64,000 bases of DNA from Smallanthus sonchifolius (Eukaryota; Streptophyta; Magnoliopsida; Asterales; Asteraceae), in assembly GCA_023525975.1 (NCBI GenBank), contig CM042032.1, positions 77,894,260-77,958,259 of the forward strand, in the 5' to 3' direction. The notes beneath the pieces are model-generated. The model was given only the letters and a program-made list of their open reading frames with translations. It ran no database searches and had not been told where the DNA came from. Made by a program: the position numbers and the translations under genes. Below are positions 1 through 10,639 of this stretch, in pieces; position 1 is the stretch's first letter, and every line of letters starts with the position of its first letter.

Positions 1-1059
1 ATTGCTATGGATTTCATTACCAAACTCCCATTGACATCCTCTCGTCATGATTCCGTTTGGGTTATCATCGATCGTCTCACCAAATCTGCTCACTTCATTC
101 CCATCCGCGAGAGCTACACCGTTGCAAGGCTAGCTCAAATCTACATCGCGGAAATCGTTAGTCGTCATGGTGTTCCTTTGGACATCATATCCGATCGTGA
201 CAGTCGTTTCACCTCCCGTTTTTGGGAATCCTTCAATGAAGCCATGAGTACTCAACTCAATCTTAGTACGGCTTACCACCCTCAGACGGATGGTCAGACT
301 GAACGTACTATCCAAACTCTCGAGGATATGCTTCGATCGTGTGTCATTGATTTCGGTGGTAATTGGGACGTGCACTTGCCTTTGATCGAGTTCTCTTACA
401 ACAATAGTTACCATACCAGCATCGGCATGGCTCCATTTGAGGCACTTTATGGTCGAAAATGTCGGTCACCCGTTTGTTGGACCGAGATCGGCGAAACACA
501 AATTACCGGACCCGAGTTAATCCAAGAGACCACAGACAAGATCCTCAAAATTCGCGACAACCTACGTACCGCTCGGAGTCGACAAAAGAGTTACGCCGAC
601 CGAAAGCGCAACGCGGTTACTTTCGAAGTTGGAGATTTCGTTTTCCTTAAGGTTTCACCTTGGAAAGGAGTCTTTCGCTTCGGGAAGCGAGGAAAACTAT
701 CCCCACGTTATGTTGGTCCTTTCAAGATTTTCGAGAAAGTCGGTTCTGTTGCATACAAACTTGATCTCCCTACCGAGCTTAGCAACATCCACCCCACCTT
801 CCACGTCTCTAACTTGAGAAAGTGCTTATCAAATGAAGATCTCTAACTTCCACTTGAAGACGTTCAGATCGACCCAACAATGCACTTTGTCGAGAAACCT
901 GTTGAGATAATGGATCGTGAAGTCAAACAACTCAAGCGTAGTCATATTCCAATCATTAAGGTACGTTGGGAAAGAAAATGTGGTGCAGAATTCACTTGGG
1001 AACGTGAAGACCAAATGAAAGCCAAGTACCTGCATCTTTTTTTAGAGTCTTCCTCATGA
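1..1059 (+). pseudogene. Ty3/gypsy integrase and chromodomain, 3' part of pol
   Basis: This is the C-terminal part of a gag-pol polyprotein of a Tekay/Del-type chromovirus; the element begins left of the window. The frame opens at the left edge with the integrase core: DRLTKSAHF, then ISDRDSRF with the second catalytic Asp, then [17 protein letters not shown] with the catalytic Glu. The GPF/Y region (SPRYVGPF) and a chromodomain-like tail ending in FTWEREDQM follow. The frame is cut by TAA at 844-846 but continues in the same phase to TGA at 1057-1059, so one nonsense codon separates integrase from the chromodomain. Integrase inserts the cDNA and the chromodomain is thought to steer insertion to heterochromatin. 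The same domains occur in the gypsy element at 30371-34999. Confidence 0.93.
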
Positions 1060-1083
1060 AAGAAATTTCGGGACGAAATTTTC

Positions 1084-1098
1084 TAAAGTCGGGGAGAC
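1084..1098 (+). other. Polypurine tract of gypsy element
   Basis: The purine-rich run ending GTCGGGGAGAC lies directly before the TG of the LTR. It is the expected primer site for plus-strand cDNA synthesis. Confidence 0.7.
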
Positions 1099-2963
1099 TG
1101 TAATATCCGTACTTTCCACATCATCGTTTATTTACATTTTGTACCCTTGTACTTTCATTTTTGAATCCATTGTAACCCGAGACTTATGATCAATGAATTT
1201 ATTGGATTTATTCAATTACATGTTTATAACATACATTACATTTATACATATGCAAGACAACATCATACGTGCAATATTACAAAATTATATATTACAAACA
1301 CGCGTTTTACTTTTTTTACATTTATATTCTCGTTTCACGTCCATACACGCTCGGTTTATTATTATTATTATTATTAGTAGTATTATCATTATTATCATTA
1401 GTACTATTATTATTATTATTTCATTTTTTTCTTTTTAAAAAAAGAATCACCTCCCTTTCAACCACCAACTCCCAACTAACTCATTTAATACCTCAAACCA
1501 TAATCCACACTTATAAATACCCACTCCCTTTCACTCCTCCACCCTTACACCCTCCAAATTCTCTCACAAATCTCTCCAAGTGCTCCATTTCTTTCAAGAT
1601 TTTTGGCAGAATTTTATAAGGTAAAAACCTTATTTTTCTTCAAGTTTCTTCCTTTTTTTTTTCTTAACAATTCTTCCTTCACCCTCTTGGATAAACCTCT
1701 AGGATCTTATCATTTGTTTACCTTGGTAAACATCTAAGATAAGTCACAATTTGAGGTCCAAGTTGTGGTCTTTCAACTAACATTTCTTCTTCTTCATGTT
1801 CTTGTTTGGATATTTTACATCTAGTTGTGTTAAAACCAAACCAAGCCTCCATCAAAATTCTATGATGGAAGCCTTGTGCTAAGGTATTTGGATGAAGTAG
1901 ATGAACATAGGTTCATCTACCATAAGACATCCAATAGCCACAAGGTGTTCAAATCCTATACATAAATATTATAAATAAATCTAACAAGGTTTGTGGATTT
2001 CCCAACCTTTCTCTTGGCCACTTCAAGTGGTATAGTACTAACTATACTAACTTTTGACCATCAGAATTCCTAACTAAGTTAGGGGTTTGTGTTTCGGTCC
2101 GCCGTCGGCGATGCATGACCAACTTGATACTATTATACATATATATTATTTATTATTTCTTCTCCACCGAACTTATGCCTACGTTACCTTTTAGGTTAAC
2201 CGGCATTCCCGACTCTTCACCTTCCCGTTCATCCTTTCGTTACCACGCCAAACCGTGAGTTTCATACTTGCCCCTTTTACATTTTTGCACTTTGGGACTT
2301 GAAAACATGTACATATTCAAAACCCATACACTACAAGATTCACACTTTATTCAAACACAATTCATTAACATGATCATATGACAACAACTTGACTACATGC
2401 TTAAATACAACTTGTTAATACAATAGTTCATTAATTCTTGCAAAACCGCACTTAACAAGTGTAGCGCTATAGGATTGACACCCGTCGGCTTTTCGTTACC
2501 TTTATGGAGCCCCCGATCTTGTTATGTTATTTATTCGACTAGTATTCTTTGGATGCTAGGTATGCTATGTCAACAATAGGTTTGAACTATATCATTTCAA
2601 ATTGTATGAACATTAGTAAAGTATGTCTATGCATGTGAATTGTTGCTTTAAACATGATTATTATATGTATGAAACTTGTATGAACTCACCAACTTTATTG
2701 TTGATCAAATATTATTTTACATGTTTTCAGGAGATGTTTGATGCTACCATGGAAACGGAATCTAGGGACTTTGCCTTAGATATCAAATTTAAATATTTTT
2801 GTCTTTTGTTTATCAATGTATTTCCTTTAATTGAAACAATTGTATTTGAAATTCTTAGTTTAATGAAATCGATTAAATTTATATTTCAACAATAGTGCCA
2901 CGATGCCTTTGAACAATCCTACAAGTCACGTTCGGTGATTCCGCCGCCGAATGGGTTGTGACA
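1099..2963 (+). repeat. 3' LTR of the gypsy element
   Basis: The LTR begins TGTAATATCC right after the polypurine tract and probably ends in TTGTGACA at 2963, which gives about 1.87 kb. The upstream LTR lies outside the window, so neither the end nor a target duplication can be checked by comparison. It contains ATT microsatellite near 1358-1420. Short open frames inside it are low-complexity and not genes. Confidence 0.7.
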
Positions 2964-3185
2964 TCGGTGTAGGGTGATCGGGGGCGTGGAGGGAGGGGGC
3001 GTGGTGTTCACGGGCGTAGGGGGAAAAGTGGAGGGAAGCCAAGGCCAACAAGCTGGTCACCCTCACCCTACCGTTACACACATGGGTGAGGGTAAGGGTG
3101 AGGGAAGCCATGGTCTACGTGGCGCCTACGTGGCACCGAAAATCCACCACCTTCACCCTACCATTACGTATAGTCTAATATGGTG
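2964..3185. repeat. GC-rich inverted-repeat block (possible MITE)
   Basis: A block that is far more GC-rich than its surroundings begins GTAGGGTGATCGG and ends with CACCTTCACCCTAC, which are roughly inverse complements. In the middle are CCCTCACCCTACC and GGGTGAGGGTAAGGG, again inverted. No clear target duplication was found, so the class is open. Confidence 0.4.
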
Positions 3186-3212
3186 AATAGTTTGAATTAT
3201 TAAAATTCAAAC

Positions 3213-3700
3213 ACAATAGTAAACAAGTTTCCCAAGTGTTGCATTTAAGTCACTTAAAGTTTTTTTGTCCCTTTAAAGTCACTAAATTTTCAGTAGGTGT
3301 TCCAATCCTATGTAATATTTTTATAAATGTTTAATTTTTTTAAAATTGAATAAGATAAATGAAACATATATAAATATTGTTTACTATTTAGCAATTATTT
3401 TTTTTAATTCGACTTAAATATAACAATTTTGAAACTTGTTTATTATTTGGTGAATTTTTTTTCTTCACTAGTACCTCCTATTTTAAAATAATTGGATTAA
3501 AATTTTTACTTATTGGTAACTAATATTTATATATATTTCATTTGCCTCATTCAATTTTAAAAAATTTAAACATTTATAAAAATATCACATAGAATTGAAA
3601 CACTTAATGAAAGTTGAGTGACATTTGAGGGATAAAAAAACTTTGAGTAAATTAAATGAAACACTTGAGAAACTTGGTTGCTATTCGGTGAAGTTTTCCA
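3213..3700. mobile_element. Foldback MITE, copy 1
   Basis: Two long arms face each other. The left arm (AAACAAGTTTCCCAAGTG onward, through a CACTTAAAGTTTTTTTGTCC motif) matches the reverse complement of the right arm ending CTTGAGAAACTTGGTTGCTA. The middle is AT-rich and non-coding. A shorter relative lies at 4755-5071 with the same arm motifs. The superfamily is not certain. Confidence 0.65.
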
Positions 3701-3781
3701 AAAAAAAAAAAAAAGCAAATAAAATACGCATTCTTATTTTCAGGTTAATGATATCCTTTTTCCCACTAGTTAGGTTAAAAG

Positions 3782-4156
3782 CAATGTTTTGAAACCCGGA
3801 CCGGACCGGCCGGTCGGACCGGGAACCGGTGGTCTGACCGGTCCGGTTACATGTGTTGAACCGTTTCTGCAGCGAACCGGTGGTCGGACCGGAAACCGGG
3901 TGGTCGGACCGGTTGAACCGCTTGACTATTATTTTTTTTTTAATCTTTTTTAAGTCTCTTGGCTTCTTATTTCGTAGGTAATTGTTAGTTTAAAATTATT
4001 GGAATTGACTTGTTGGTGGTTTTTGAAAGGATTAAAAGCTATTTAGACTGATATATTTTTATAATATTTATGACGTCGTCCGGTTCTTAAATCCGGTCCG
4101 ACCAGTGGACCGGTAAGGAGACCGGTTCGACGTCCGGTCCGGTTCTGAAAACATTG
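3782..4156. mobile_element. hAT-type MITE (CCGG-rich), copy A
   Basis: The element begins CAATGTTTTGAAACCCGG and ends CCGGTTCTGAAAACATTG, giving inverted termini. It is flanked by a perfect 8-bp duplication GTTAAAAG (3774-3781 and 4157-4164). An 8-bp duplication with CA..TG termini fits the hAT superfamily. Both subterminal zones are packed with ACCGG and CCGGT. It has no coding capacity. Copy B is at 26147-26448. Confidence 0.85.
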
Positions 4157-4189
4157 GTTAAAAGGTGAATTAGTCTCTCCGGACTCCGG

Positions 4190-5171
4190 CTAGTAACCGT
4201 CGCCTGGTCTCCACGAGTTCTCGCTTCAGTTTTGCTCGTAAGCTGGTTTCAATTGGTGATTATAGGTGCCTCTCTTTCTCCATATTCGTATCTAATACTC
4301 ATCGCTATTCGATTCAATTGTCTACTTGCTTAAAATCACTCAATTTTTGCACAATTAGGGCTTCGAATTTGGTTGAGATTTGACGATAAATCTCGTTGAT
4401 ATATTAGCAGTGAATACATTTAATTTCTTTGTAATCATCATCACAGCAAAATCATGCCGATTACTTCGATATTTTTATTTTGTTAAACCTCCATACGAGA
4501 ATTTTGTATAAACCCTAATTCATAAGGCAAACTTGAATTTAGGTTTTTGGCCTCTATGATCGAGTAATTTAGTGGTTCAACATTTAATTTCTTAATTCTT
4601 TTTTGTTTATTCAGCCTCTGTACACTGTAGTTCATTTCAATCATCATGTTTCATTTATGATATTCTTCTGTAACATTATCACTTTTACCAGTATAAACCA
4701 GTCTAAGTTTCTATTTTGTAGTAGTAATTTTGTTTGAACATGAATAAATTTTGGGAAAACTTCAACCATGTTTCTCGTCTGTTTCATTTTAGTCGCTCAA
4801 ACTTTTTTTGTCTCATTAAAGTCTAATGTTGTTCCAATCTTGCTCAATTACCAGGTTAACATGTTACTTCTTTTTGAATTTCATTTTATGGATATGGTGA
4901 AAATGTTGGTTTAATCTTCTTGGATTTCATTTTCACCATATTCATATAATGAATCCAAAAAAAAAAGTAACCTATAACCTAGTAATTGCACAAGATTGGA
5001 ACAACATGTGAGACTTGAGTGACTAAAATGGAACATATCGGAAACTTGGTTACTATTCTGTAAAGTTGGTAGTAATGTGAATAAAACATATATTTTCAGG
5101 TGGAGCGTAGTGTTTAATGAATGTATATTTTATTTCATAGTGATAGTTTTCTCTCCAACACATATTTGCAG
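4190..5171 (+). other. Likely 5' UTR and 5' UTR intron of the tRNA nucleotidyltransferase gene
   Basis: A pyrimidine-rich leader lies near 4190-4240. Possible donors are CTC|GTAAGC at 4238 or ATAG|GTGCC at 4266. A good acceptor, ATTTGCAG, ends at 5171, just 17 bases before the start codon. A leader intron of roughly 0.9 kb is therefore likely. It would contain the foldback element at 4755-5071. Transcript evidence is needed to choose the donor. Confidence 0.45.
4755..5071. mobile_element. Foldback MITE, copy 2
   Basis: About 315 bp with inverted arms: the left arm runs from GGGAAAACTTCAACCATG and the right arm ends TTGGTTACTATTCTGTAAAG. Both arms share GTTCCAATCTTG and GGTTAACATGTTACTT-like motifs in inverted order. 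The outer arm sequence matches the element at 3213-3700. Flanking TGAATAAA occurs on both sides and may be part of a target duplication, but the ends are not exact. Confidence 0.6.
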
Positions 5172-5188
5172 CCAACTTTTGTGTGGGT

Positions 5189-6931
5189 ATGGCTAAGATT
5201 AGTGAGAAAATAACACAATTAAGATGGTTTTATGGGTCTTCTTTGACAACAACCTTTACAGGGAAGTCACTTGTTCCTGTGCTTAAACCTTCCATCAAAT
5301 TAAAGAACCCACTATTTGTCTTTCCTAGAACTCAGGTTTTGTACCGGTGTTGCAGAGCAATGTCAAAGACAAATGGAACTTTATCATCAATTCGACCGGT
5401 TGTGGTGAAGGAAAACATTGATCTAAGTGATAAAGAAAAGCAGATATTTGATCGGCTGCGCCAAGTTCTTCATCATTTTAATCTTGAAACCAAGCTTCGT
5501 GTTGCTGGCGGGTGGGTGCGTGACAAGCTTTTAGGGAAAGAGTGCTATGATATTGATATTGCTCTTGATAATATGTTGGGAAGAGAGTTTTGTGAAAAGG
5601 TGAATGAGTATTTGGTGTCTACAGGAGAAGAAACACAAGGAATTGGTGTTATCCAAAGCAATCCGGACCAATCTAAGCATTTGGAAACTGCAAGGATGCG
5701 TTTGTTTGATGTCTGGATTGATTTTGTGAACTTGAGATCTGAAGATTACTGTGAAAACAGTAGAATTCCAACAATGCAGTTTGGTACGGCAGAACAGGAT
5801 GCTTATCGAAGGGATTTGACCATTAACAGCTTGTTTTATAACATCAATACATGCTCAGTTGAAGATTTGACAGGGAGAGGGTTAGAAGATTTGAAATCTG
5901 GAAAAGTCGTGACACCTTTACCTCCAAAAGAGACGTTTTTGGATGACCCGTTGAGAGTTCTTAGAGCCATTCGTTTTAGTGCTAGGTTCGAGTTTGAAAT
6001 GGTGGAAGAGTTAAAGGTTGCAGCTGCAGACAATGATGTCAAATCTGCCATTTCTGATAAGATTAGCAGAGAACGCATTGGTCATGAGGTTGATCTTATG
6101 GTGGGTGGGAACCAACCAGCTAAAGCAATGGCTTACATATCTGAGTTAGGGTTACTTTGGGTTGTCTTCACACCACCCGAAAAGTGTGAGCCATTGATCT
6201 CAAAGGAACATGATAGGGTTTGTGTTGGATATATGGATTTGGCATGGAGACACATGCATGGAGTGGGATGTAGCTTCACTGATGACCAAAGGAGGCTATA
6301 TTTGTATGCATCGTTGCTTCTTCCACTTAGGAAAACCATTTACATAGATAACAAAAAGAAAACGGTACCCGTAGTGAACTACATCTTTAGAAATTCCCTT
6401 AAGTTGAAAGCTAGTGATGCTGACGATGTCATGAGGCTGCATGCGGTGGCTGAGAAGTTTTTGTCTTTGATTCCTTTCGTGTTATCTTGTCAAGATACTC
6501 AAACTGGTGAACTCAATTGGGAAACAGAGGTTATAGATGTTCACGTGTCATTGAAATTAAGAATCTTGTTGGGTTTGCTTCTTAGGGAAATCAAATATTT
6601 CTGGAGGGCTGCATTGATGCTTTCCACTCTTTTATACAAGAATGATTCTTCTGTTGAGGTTATTGAAGGGGATTTAGAGAAAAGAAAACAAGTGTTTAGG
6701 GATGTTGAGCAAGAAATTTTGAAATTAGGTTTGGATAAAGTGTGGGAAATTAAACCTTTGATTAATGGGAATGATATAATAAGGCTTTTGGAGCTTCAAA
6801 AAGGAGGTCCAGTTGTTAGCGAATGGCAACGGAAACTGGTACAATGGCAACTTGCCTATCCTTCTGGAACGGTCGAAGAATGCATTGATTGGATGACAAG
6901 ACAAGCACAATTGAAGCGCACTAGAACATAA
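5189..6931 (+). CDS. CCA-adding tRNA nucleotidyltransferase
   Basis: A 580-residue protein in one uninterrupted coding exon. It adds or repairs the CCA 3' end of tRNAs, using CTP and ATP. The nucleotidyltransferase core begins near residue 97. Motif A is GGWVRD (107-112), followed by metal-binding Asp121 and Asp123 in CYDIDIALD. RRDLTINSLFYN lies at about 207-218, LTGRGLEDL at 227-235 and DDPLRVLRAIRF (nucleotide-recognition helix) at 252-263. The C-terminal half is the helical tRNA-binding body. The first in-frame ATG (5189) precedes about 75 residues rich in Ser, Lys and Arg, which fits an organelle-targeting extension. A second Met at about residue 58 (MSKTNG) would give a short cytosolic and nuclear form, as known for this family in plants and yeast. 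A MITE lies upstream (3782-4156). Confidence 0.95.
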   Translation: MAKISEKITQLRWFYGSSLTTTFTGKSLVPVLKPSIKLKNPLFVFPRTQVLYRCCRAMSKTNGTLSSIRPVVVKENIDLSDKEKQIFDRLRQVLHHFNLETKLRVAGGWVRDKLLGKECYDIDIALDNMLGREFCEKVNEYLVSTGEETQGIGVIQSNPDQSKHLETARMRLFDVWIDFVNLRSEDYCENSRIPTMQFGTAEQDAYRRDLTINSLFYNINTCSVEDLTGRGLEDLKSGKVVTPLPPKETFLDDPLRVLRAIRFSARFEFEMVEELKVAAADNDVKSAISDKISRERIGHEVDLMVGGNQPAKAMAYISELGLLWVVFTPPEKCEPLISKEHDRVCVGYMDLAWRHMHGVGCSFTDDQRRLYLYASLLLPLRKTIYIDNKKKTVPVVNYIFRNSLKLKASDADDVMRLHAVAEKFLSLIPFVLSCQDTQTGELNWETEVIDVHVSLKLRILLGLLLREIKYFWRAALMLSTLLYKNDSSVEVIEGDLEKRKQVFRDVEQEILKLGLDKVWEIKPLINGNDIIRLLELQKGGPVVSEWQRKLVQWQLAYPSGTVEECIDWMTRQAQLKRTRT

Positions 6932-7304
6932 AGCGACTTAAAAGACCATCTTGTAGCTGTTCTTGCTGGTGAGTAGATTCATAGTTACATGCTTATTTAG
7001 ACCTCAATTTCCACCATTAAAATGCATAAAATCATAGATCATTGTACTGTTTTTGCTCTGTTTTGAATCTTTTGTATTGGGATTTTCTTCAAAGTTTTGA
7101 ATGGAATTGAAAATATGGTGCAATGATTTGTGCAAGTTTGCAGTTATGACATGGGTCAATAAATCAAATCTGATAGATGTCAAAAGTGCGCAAACGCAAC
7201 TCAAATCTGAGCATGAAGTATACCTAGTTGAAGTTTAACTTACTATATAACATACAATAGCCAAGTCTCAATAAAGTTGCTTGCATATCTTCAAATATAT
7301 CTCT
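6932..7304. other. Intergenic space between convergent genes
   Basis: This AT-rich stretch must hold the 3' UTRs and polyadenylation signals of the two convergent genes on either side. I see no further open frame or repeat with support. Confidence 0.6.
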
Positions 7305-10273
7305 CTATTTTAAATAAAATACTAACAATATAAAGAAAAATTGAAATCCGTAAATAACCAAGAGACTCGTAAGATTTATACGCGAAGCAGATCCTGTCAC
7401 TTGCACAGATTCTGATAAACTTCCTGAAGGATCCGTTGGTGAAGTTGAATTACGGACCTCGTTTTTCCTGCAAGCTCCAAAAGGTGCCCCTGCCTGCAAC
7501 AACCTCAAAAGTGAAGCGATTTCATAAAAAGAGAACTTTATAACAGCATTCTGTGGCAATGTAGTGAATAAGTTGGAGACGAACCTGGCACGCAGTGACT
7601 GAACCACATCCACATAAAGTCTGGCCATTCATTCTATCCAAAGCATCAAAAACTCCTCCTCCATAACTTCTCTGCAAAACTCACAAATTTAGCATATGCT
7701 AGAACAATCTTAGTTTTAAAAAGCGCGTGGCGCTCCAAGGCGTATAGGCATGAGGCAAGAGCTTCACGTACGTGGCGTTTTGTTCTATGTACAACCAAAA
7801 GTTTCATCTCTCATCTCTTTTACATATCAACCTTTTAATCAGGTAAACCATTCATAATCTCTTCATCTAGCCAATTTTGACCCACGTGTACATAAGGCCC
7901 AAATTGTTTTCTTGATCGCCTTGAGTGTAGAGGCGCTTTTTAAAACCAAGAGAACAATTTACCAAATCACCCTTGTATTTCAAAGGAAAGTCTGAATACC
8001 ATGTAGAAATTGACAGCTAAGAAGTTGGGCATGACATTCCCAGCTGCCTTGTAGCAGGTGGCAACCATATCCATCAATGGAGTTGAATTCTCTTTGCAAG
8101 CTTCCGCTTGTACTGGCATTGTTGGGAAGTAGTTTTGAAGAAAAAGAGATGCAGCTTTTGAAGTAAGTGGCTGACTCTTTCCGATTCGAGCATGAGCCTC
8201 GTTGTACTCCAGGATCCCCGGCTGAAAGGAAATGGTATATTTATATTAAAATGATATTTTTACATAACAGTATAACAAACAAACGCACACAGTAATATTC
8301 CACTCATAAAAGTAGGGTTAAAAGTAGGGTCTATGGAGGGTGAGATGAGGGCAAACCTTACCTCTATCCCAGGAGATAGAGAGGCTGCCCCTAGTGGGAC
8401 CCTCGGCTTAGAAACCCCTTTTTTTTACATAACAATATATTTTTATAAAAATTAAGTTAATAAACATAATTATAATAATAGAAAATACTAAAACCTATAA
8501 AAGAAAAAAAATGACCCGTTTTTCAGATAAACGGGTCAAATGCCCTCTACTAAGAGTAGCAGGCAAGTAATACTTGGCAACTTACGCTCATTTTCTACCA
8601 TGTATCTCCATTGATAGGGGATACCTTCGGTAGCTTCCTTTGAAGAATCAGAAGTGAAAACCAATAACCTATAATTATCCTGTGCCATAGTGGTCACAGT
8701 TGGCCAATCCTCACCCTTTTTAGGCATCTTGGAAACTGGAAACCAGTACTTGTCCAAGCCAGCATCAGTGAATAATTTAGTCAACCCTTTAGGAGTATGC
8801 ACATAATCCTCGATTATAATCGTCACAATCTCAGTTGGATTCGAACTCAAGAACGCTTCCACTTCCCTCAACGTGTTAATTACAGGTTGCTAAGCAAAAT
8901 ATACAAGTATTAAGCATATCATAAACTAGTACTCTAGTTTGACTTTTAAGGTCAAACATACTTTACATATATGACAACAAAGTCTCTACTAGTGATGTTT
9001 GTTTTAATAATTATCCCATTATTGCAAACTAACCTACTTAATTTATGCTTATGATTATTTAATAATTTAGAGATCAAATATGCTTACAAACGCGGTGATG
9101 TTGTAACACTGGCCATGGAACGAATGACAGAGCCAGATATCGTCCTCAAAGTCATACATATCCAACATCAATCCTCTAACTCCATTCTAACACCAATTCA
9201 AACAGATAATCAGAAAAGTTAAACAAAACCAAATAGTAATTAGAGAAATGATAAGAACACATAAACATACCCTTAATTGGTTGGTGACAGAATCTTCTTG
9301 ATTGTAAAATGTGAGCCTTTGAGGACCAGTCAAGAGGGGAGCATCCACAATTGAAAAGGCATTATGGGTTACAAGCCATGTGTACTTGTTGAATGGCAAC
9401 CCATTAATCTAACCTCCATTAGTCACCAAATGCAATGAAATTTGAAGTTAGAAACTCAATTTTATCAAGAAACAGAACAGAAAGAAACCTTCGTTTTAAA
9501 ATGCGCCTATCATGAGTACATAATGCGATGATGCAGTGAAGAGATCGCGTCACTGCAGTTGATGCAATGCGCTTAATGTATCATGAAATTGACGAGTATT
9601 TGAACGAATTTGACCATCGATTAAGCAATGGCTTTGAGTATTTGAACAAATTAGACCATCGATTGAACAAATCTGACTAGACTAGAGATTTATATTTTAG
9701 TGTTTAAAAGTTAACTATTTAAAATATTATCTATAAATAATAATTTTTTTTAATTAACGAAATATTATCTATAAATAACCTTTTAGTATTTTTTTTTTTT
9801 AATTAACGAACGCCTCGACATGACACGCGCTTTTAAAAACCAAGAAAGAAGCTGGTAATCACCATCATTAGAGTCCAATTTGTGCATATAGGTCAAGATT
9901 TCAATTCATTGCGAATCTAATTGAGAATACTTACAATGGCGGTAGGGATATTAGCTTGTCGTCTAATGCAGAATGGCTGATTTTTCCCCAATTGGGGGCA
10001 ATTACCACAATACAGACCAGTTGCACAATCAGTGGCTGCAGAGCATGATTCCAACATCTGTTCAAATTCAGTTCACAAATCTCATCAATGATAAAACCTA
10101 ACTGAAATCGAACAAATCTACACAAATCGGAATCATTAACACGAGATTACGTAAATTGTAAAGTGAGAAACCTGGCAATCGCCATTGGAGCAAGCGGAGG
10201 TGGTGAGGAAGAAGGTAGCTGAGACGAAAAGAACAAGAAGAAGATACGCATCTTCATGCAATGATTTCTTCAT
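7305..10273 (-). CDS. PLC-like phosphodiesterase (PI-PLC X-domain protein), frameshifted
   Basis: Eight exons on the minus strand: 10172-10273, 9935-10057, 9271-9408, 9088-9186, 8586-8889, 8000-8221, 7585-7671 and 7305-7493. All junctions are GT..AG. Residues 1-33 form a signal peptide (YLLLVLFVSATFFLTTSA). A Cys-rich stretch follows (CATGLYCGNCP). Then come VTHNAFS with a likely catalytic His90, GLMLDMYD with Asp130 and LCHSFHG. The end is a hydrophobic tail (LLVIYGFQFFFILLVFYLK), which suggests a GPI anchor and a cell-surface or wall location. The family resembles Arabidopsis At5g67130. Oddity: exons 5 and 6 together have one base too many. Exon 6 reads PGDPGVQRGSCSNRKES in one frame and SQPLTSKAASLF onward in another, so a +1 or -2 change lies near 8172-8182. 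Either the gene is broken or the base is an error. MITEs sit in introns 2 and 6 and a SINE in intron 5. Confidence 0.88.
7709..7950. mobile_element. hAT-type MITE in intron 6 of the PLC-like gene
   Basis: The termini are CTTAGTTTTAAAAAGCGC and, at the right, the inverse of CTTGGTTTTAAAAAGCGC. A perfect 8-bp duplication AGAACAAT flanks it (7701-7708 and 7951-7958). It has no coding capacity and is related to 9489-9844 in the same gene. Confidence 0.87.
8275..8421. mobile_element. SINE in intron 5 of the PLC-like gene
   Basis: A 147-bp non-coding unit with GGAGGGTGAGATGAGGG and GATAGAGAGGCTGCCCC blocks and a T-rich tail. It is flanked by an 18-bp direct repeat, TTTTTACATAACARTATA (8257-8274 and 8422-8439), that matches at 17 of 18 positions. 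A long target duplication of variable length is the mark of LINE-type retrotransposition. A second copy is at 44156-44294. Confidence 0.75.
9489..9844. mobile_element. hAT-type MITE in intron 2 of the PLC-like gene
   Basis: The termini are CTTCGTTTTAAAATGCGCC and the inverse of CTTGGTTTTTAAAAGCGCG. The flanking octamers AAAGAAAC (9481-9488) and AAAGAAGC (9845-9852) differ at one base. It belongs to the same family as 7709-7950. Confidence 0.8.
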
Positions 10274-10516
10274 GAGCTGCTCTGCAAAACCCTAAACTTT
10301 TGCAGAACAGATGGAGATGCAGAGAGAAATTTGGTGGGGATTAAAGAAAAAGCAAAAGTTGCTGACGATTATCTTTCTTTAAAGGAATTGGAATCGACAG
10401 TTTCCGTTGGTGTTTTTGTATGTGTGTTGTTTTCACAGTTTCACACACAGTGCGTCTGGAATGGGGAAGGAGGAATGACAGTGGTGGACTATTTGTCTGA
10501 CATTATTTAATACATG

Positions 10517-10557
<41 letters not shown>
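10274..10557. other. Upstream region of the PLC-like gene and (TA)n microsatellite
   Basis: This is the presumed promoter and leader of the minus-strand PLC-like gene. A pure AT dinucleotide tract runs from 10521 to 10557. No TATA box can be told apart with confidence from the AT background. Confidence 0.5.
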
Positions 10558-10560
<3 letters not shown>

Positions 10561-10639
10561 GTGAGGTTAGATTATAAATTATTAAATGATACGGTTAGTT
10601 TTTTTTTTAAAGGTAAAACGGGACTAAATAACAACAATG

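Noticed and set aside
1186..1619. Overlapping open frames of 63-116 codons in the first gypsy LTR
   Set aside because: They run through ATT microsatellite and C/T-rich DNA, are hydrophobic low-complexity sequence, and lie within an LTR.
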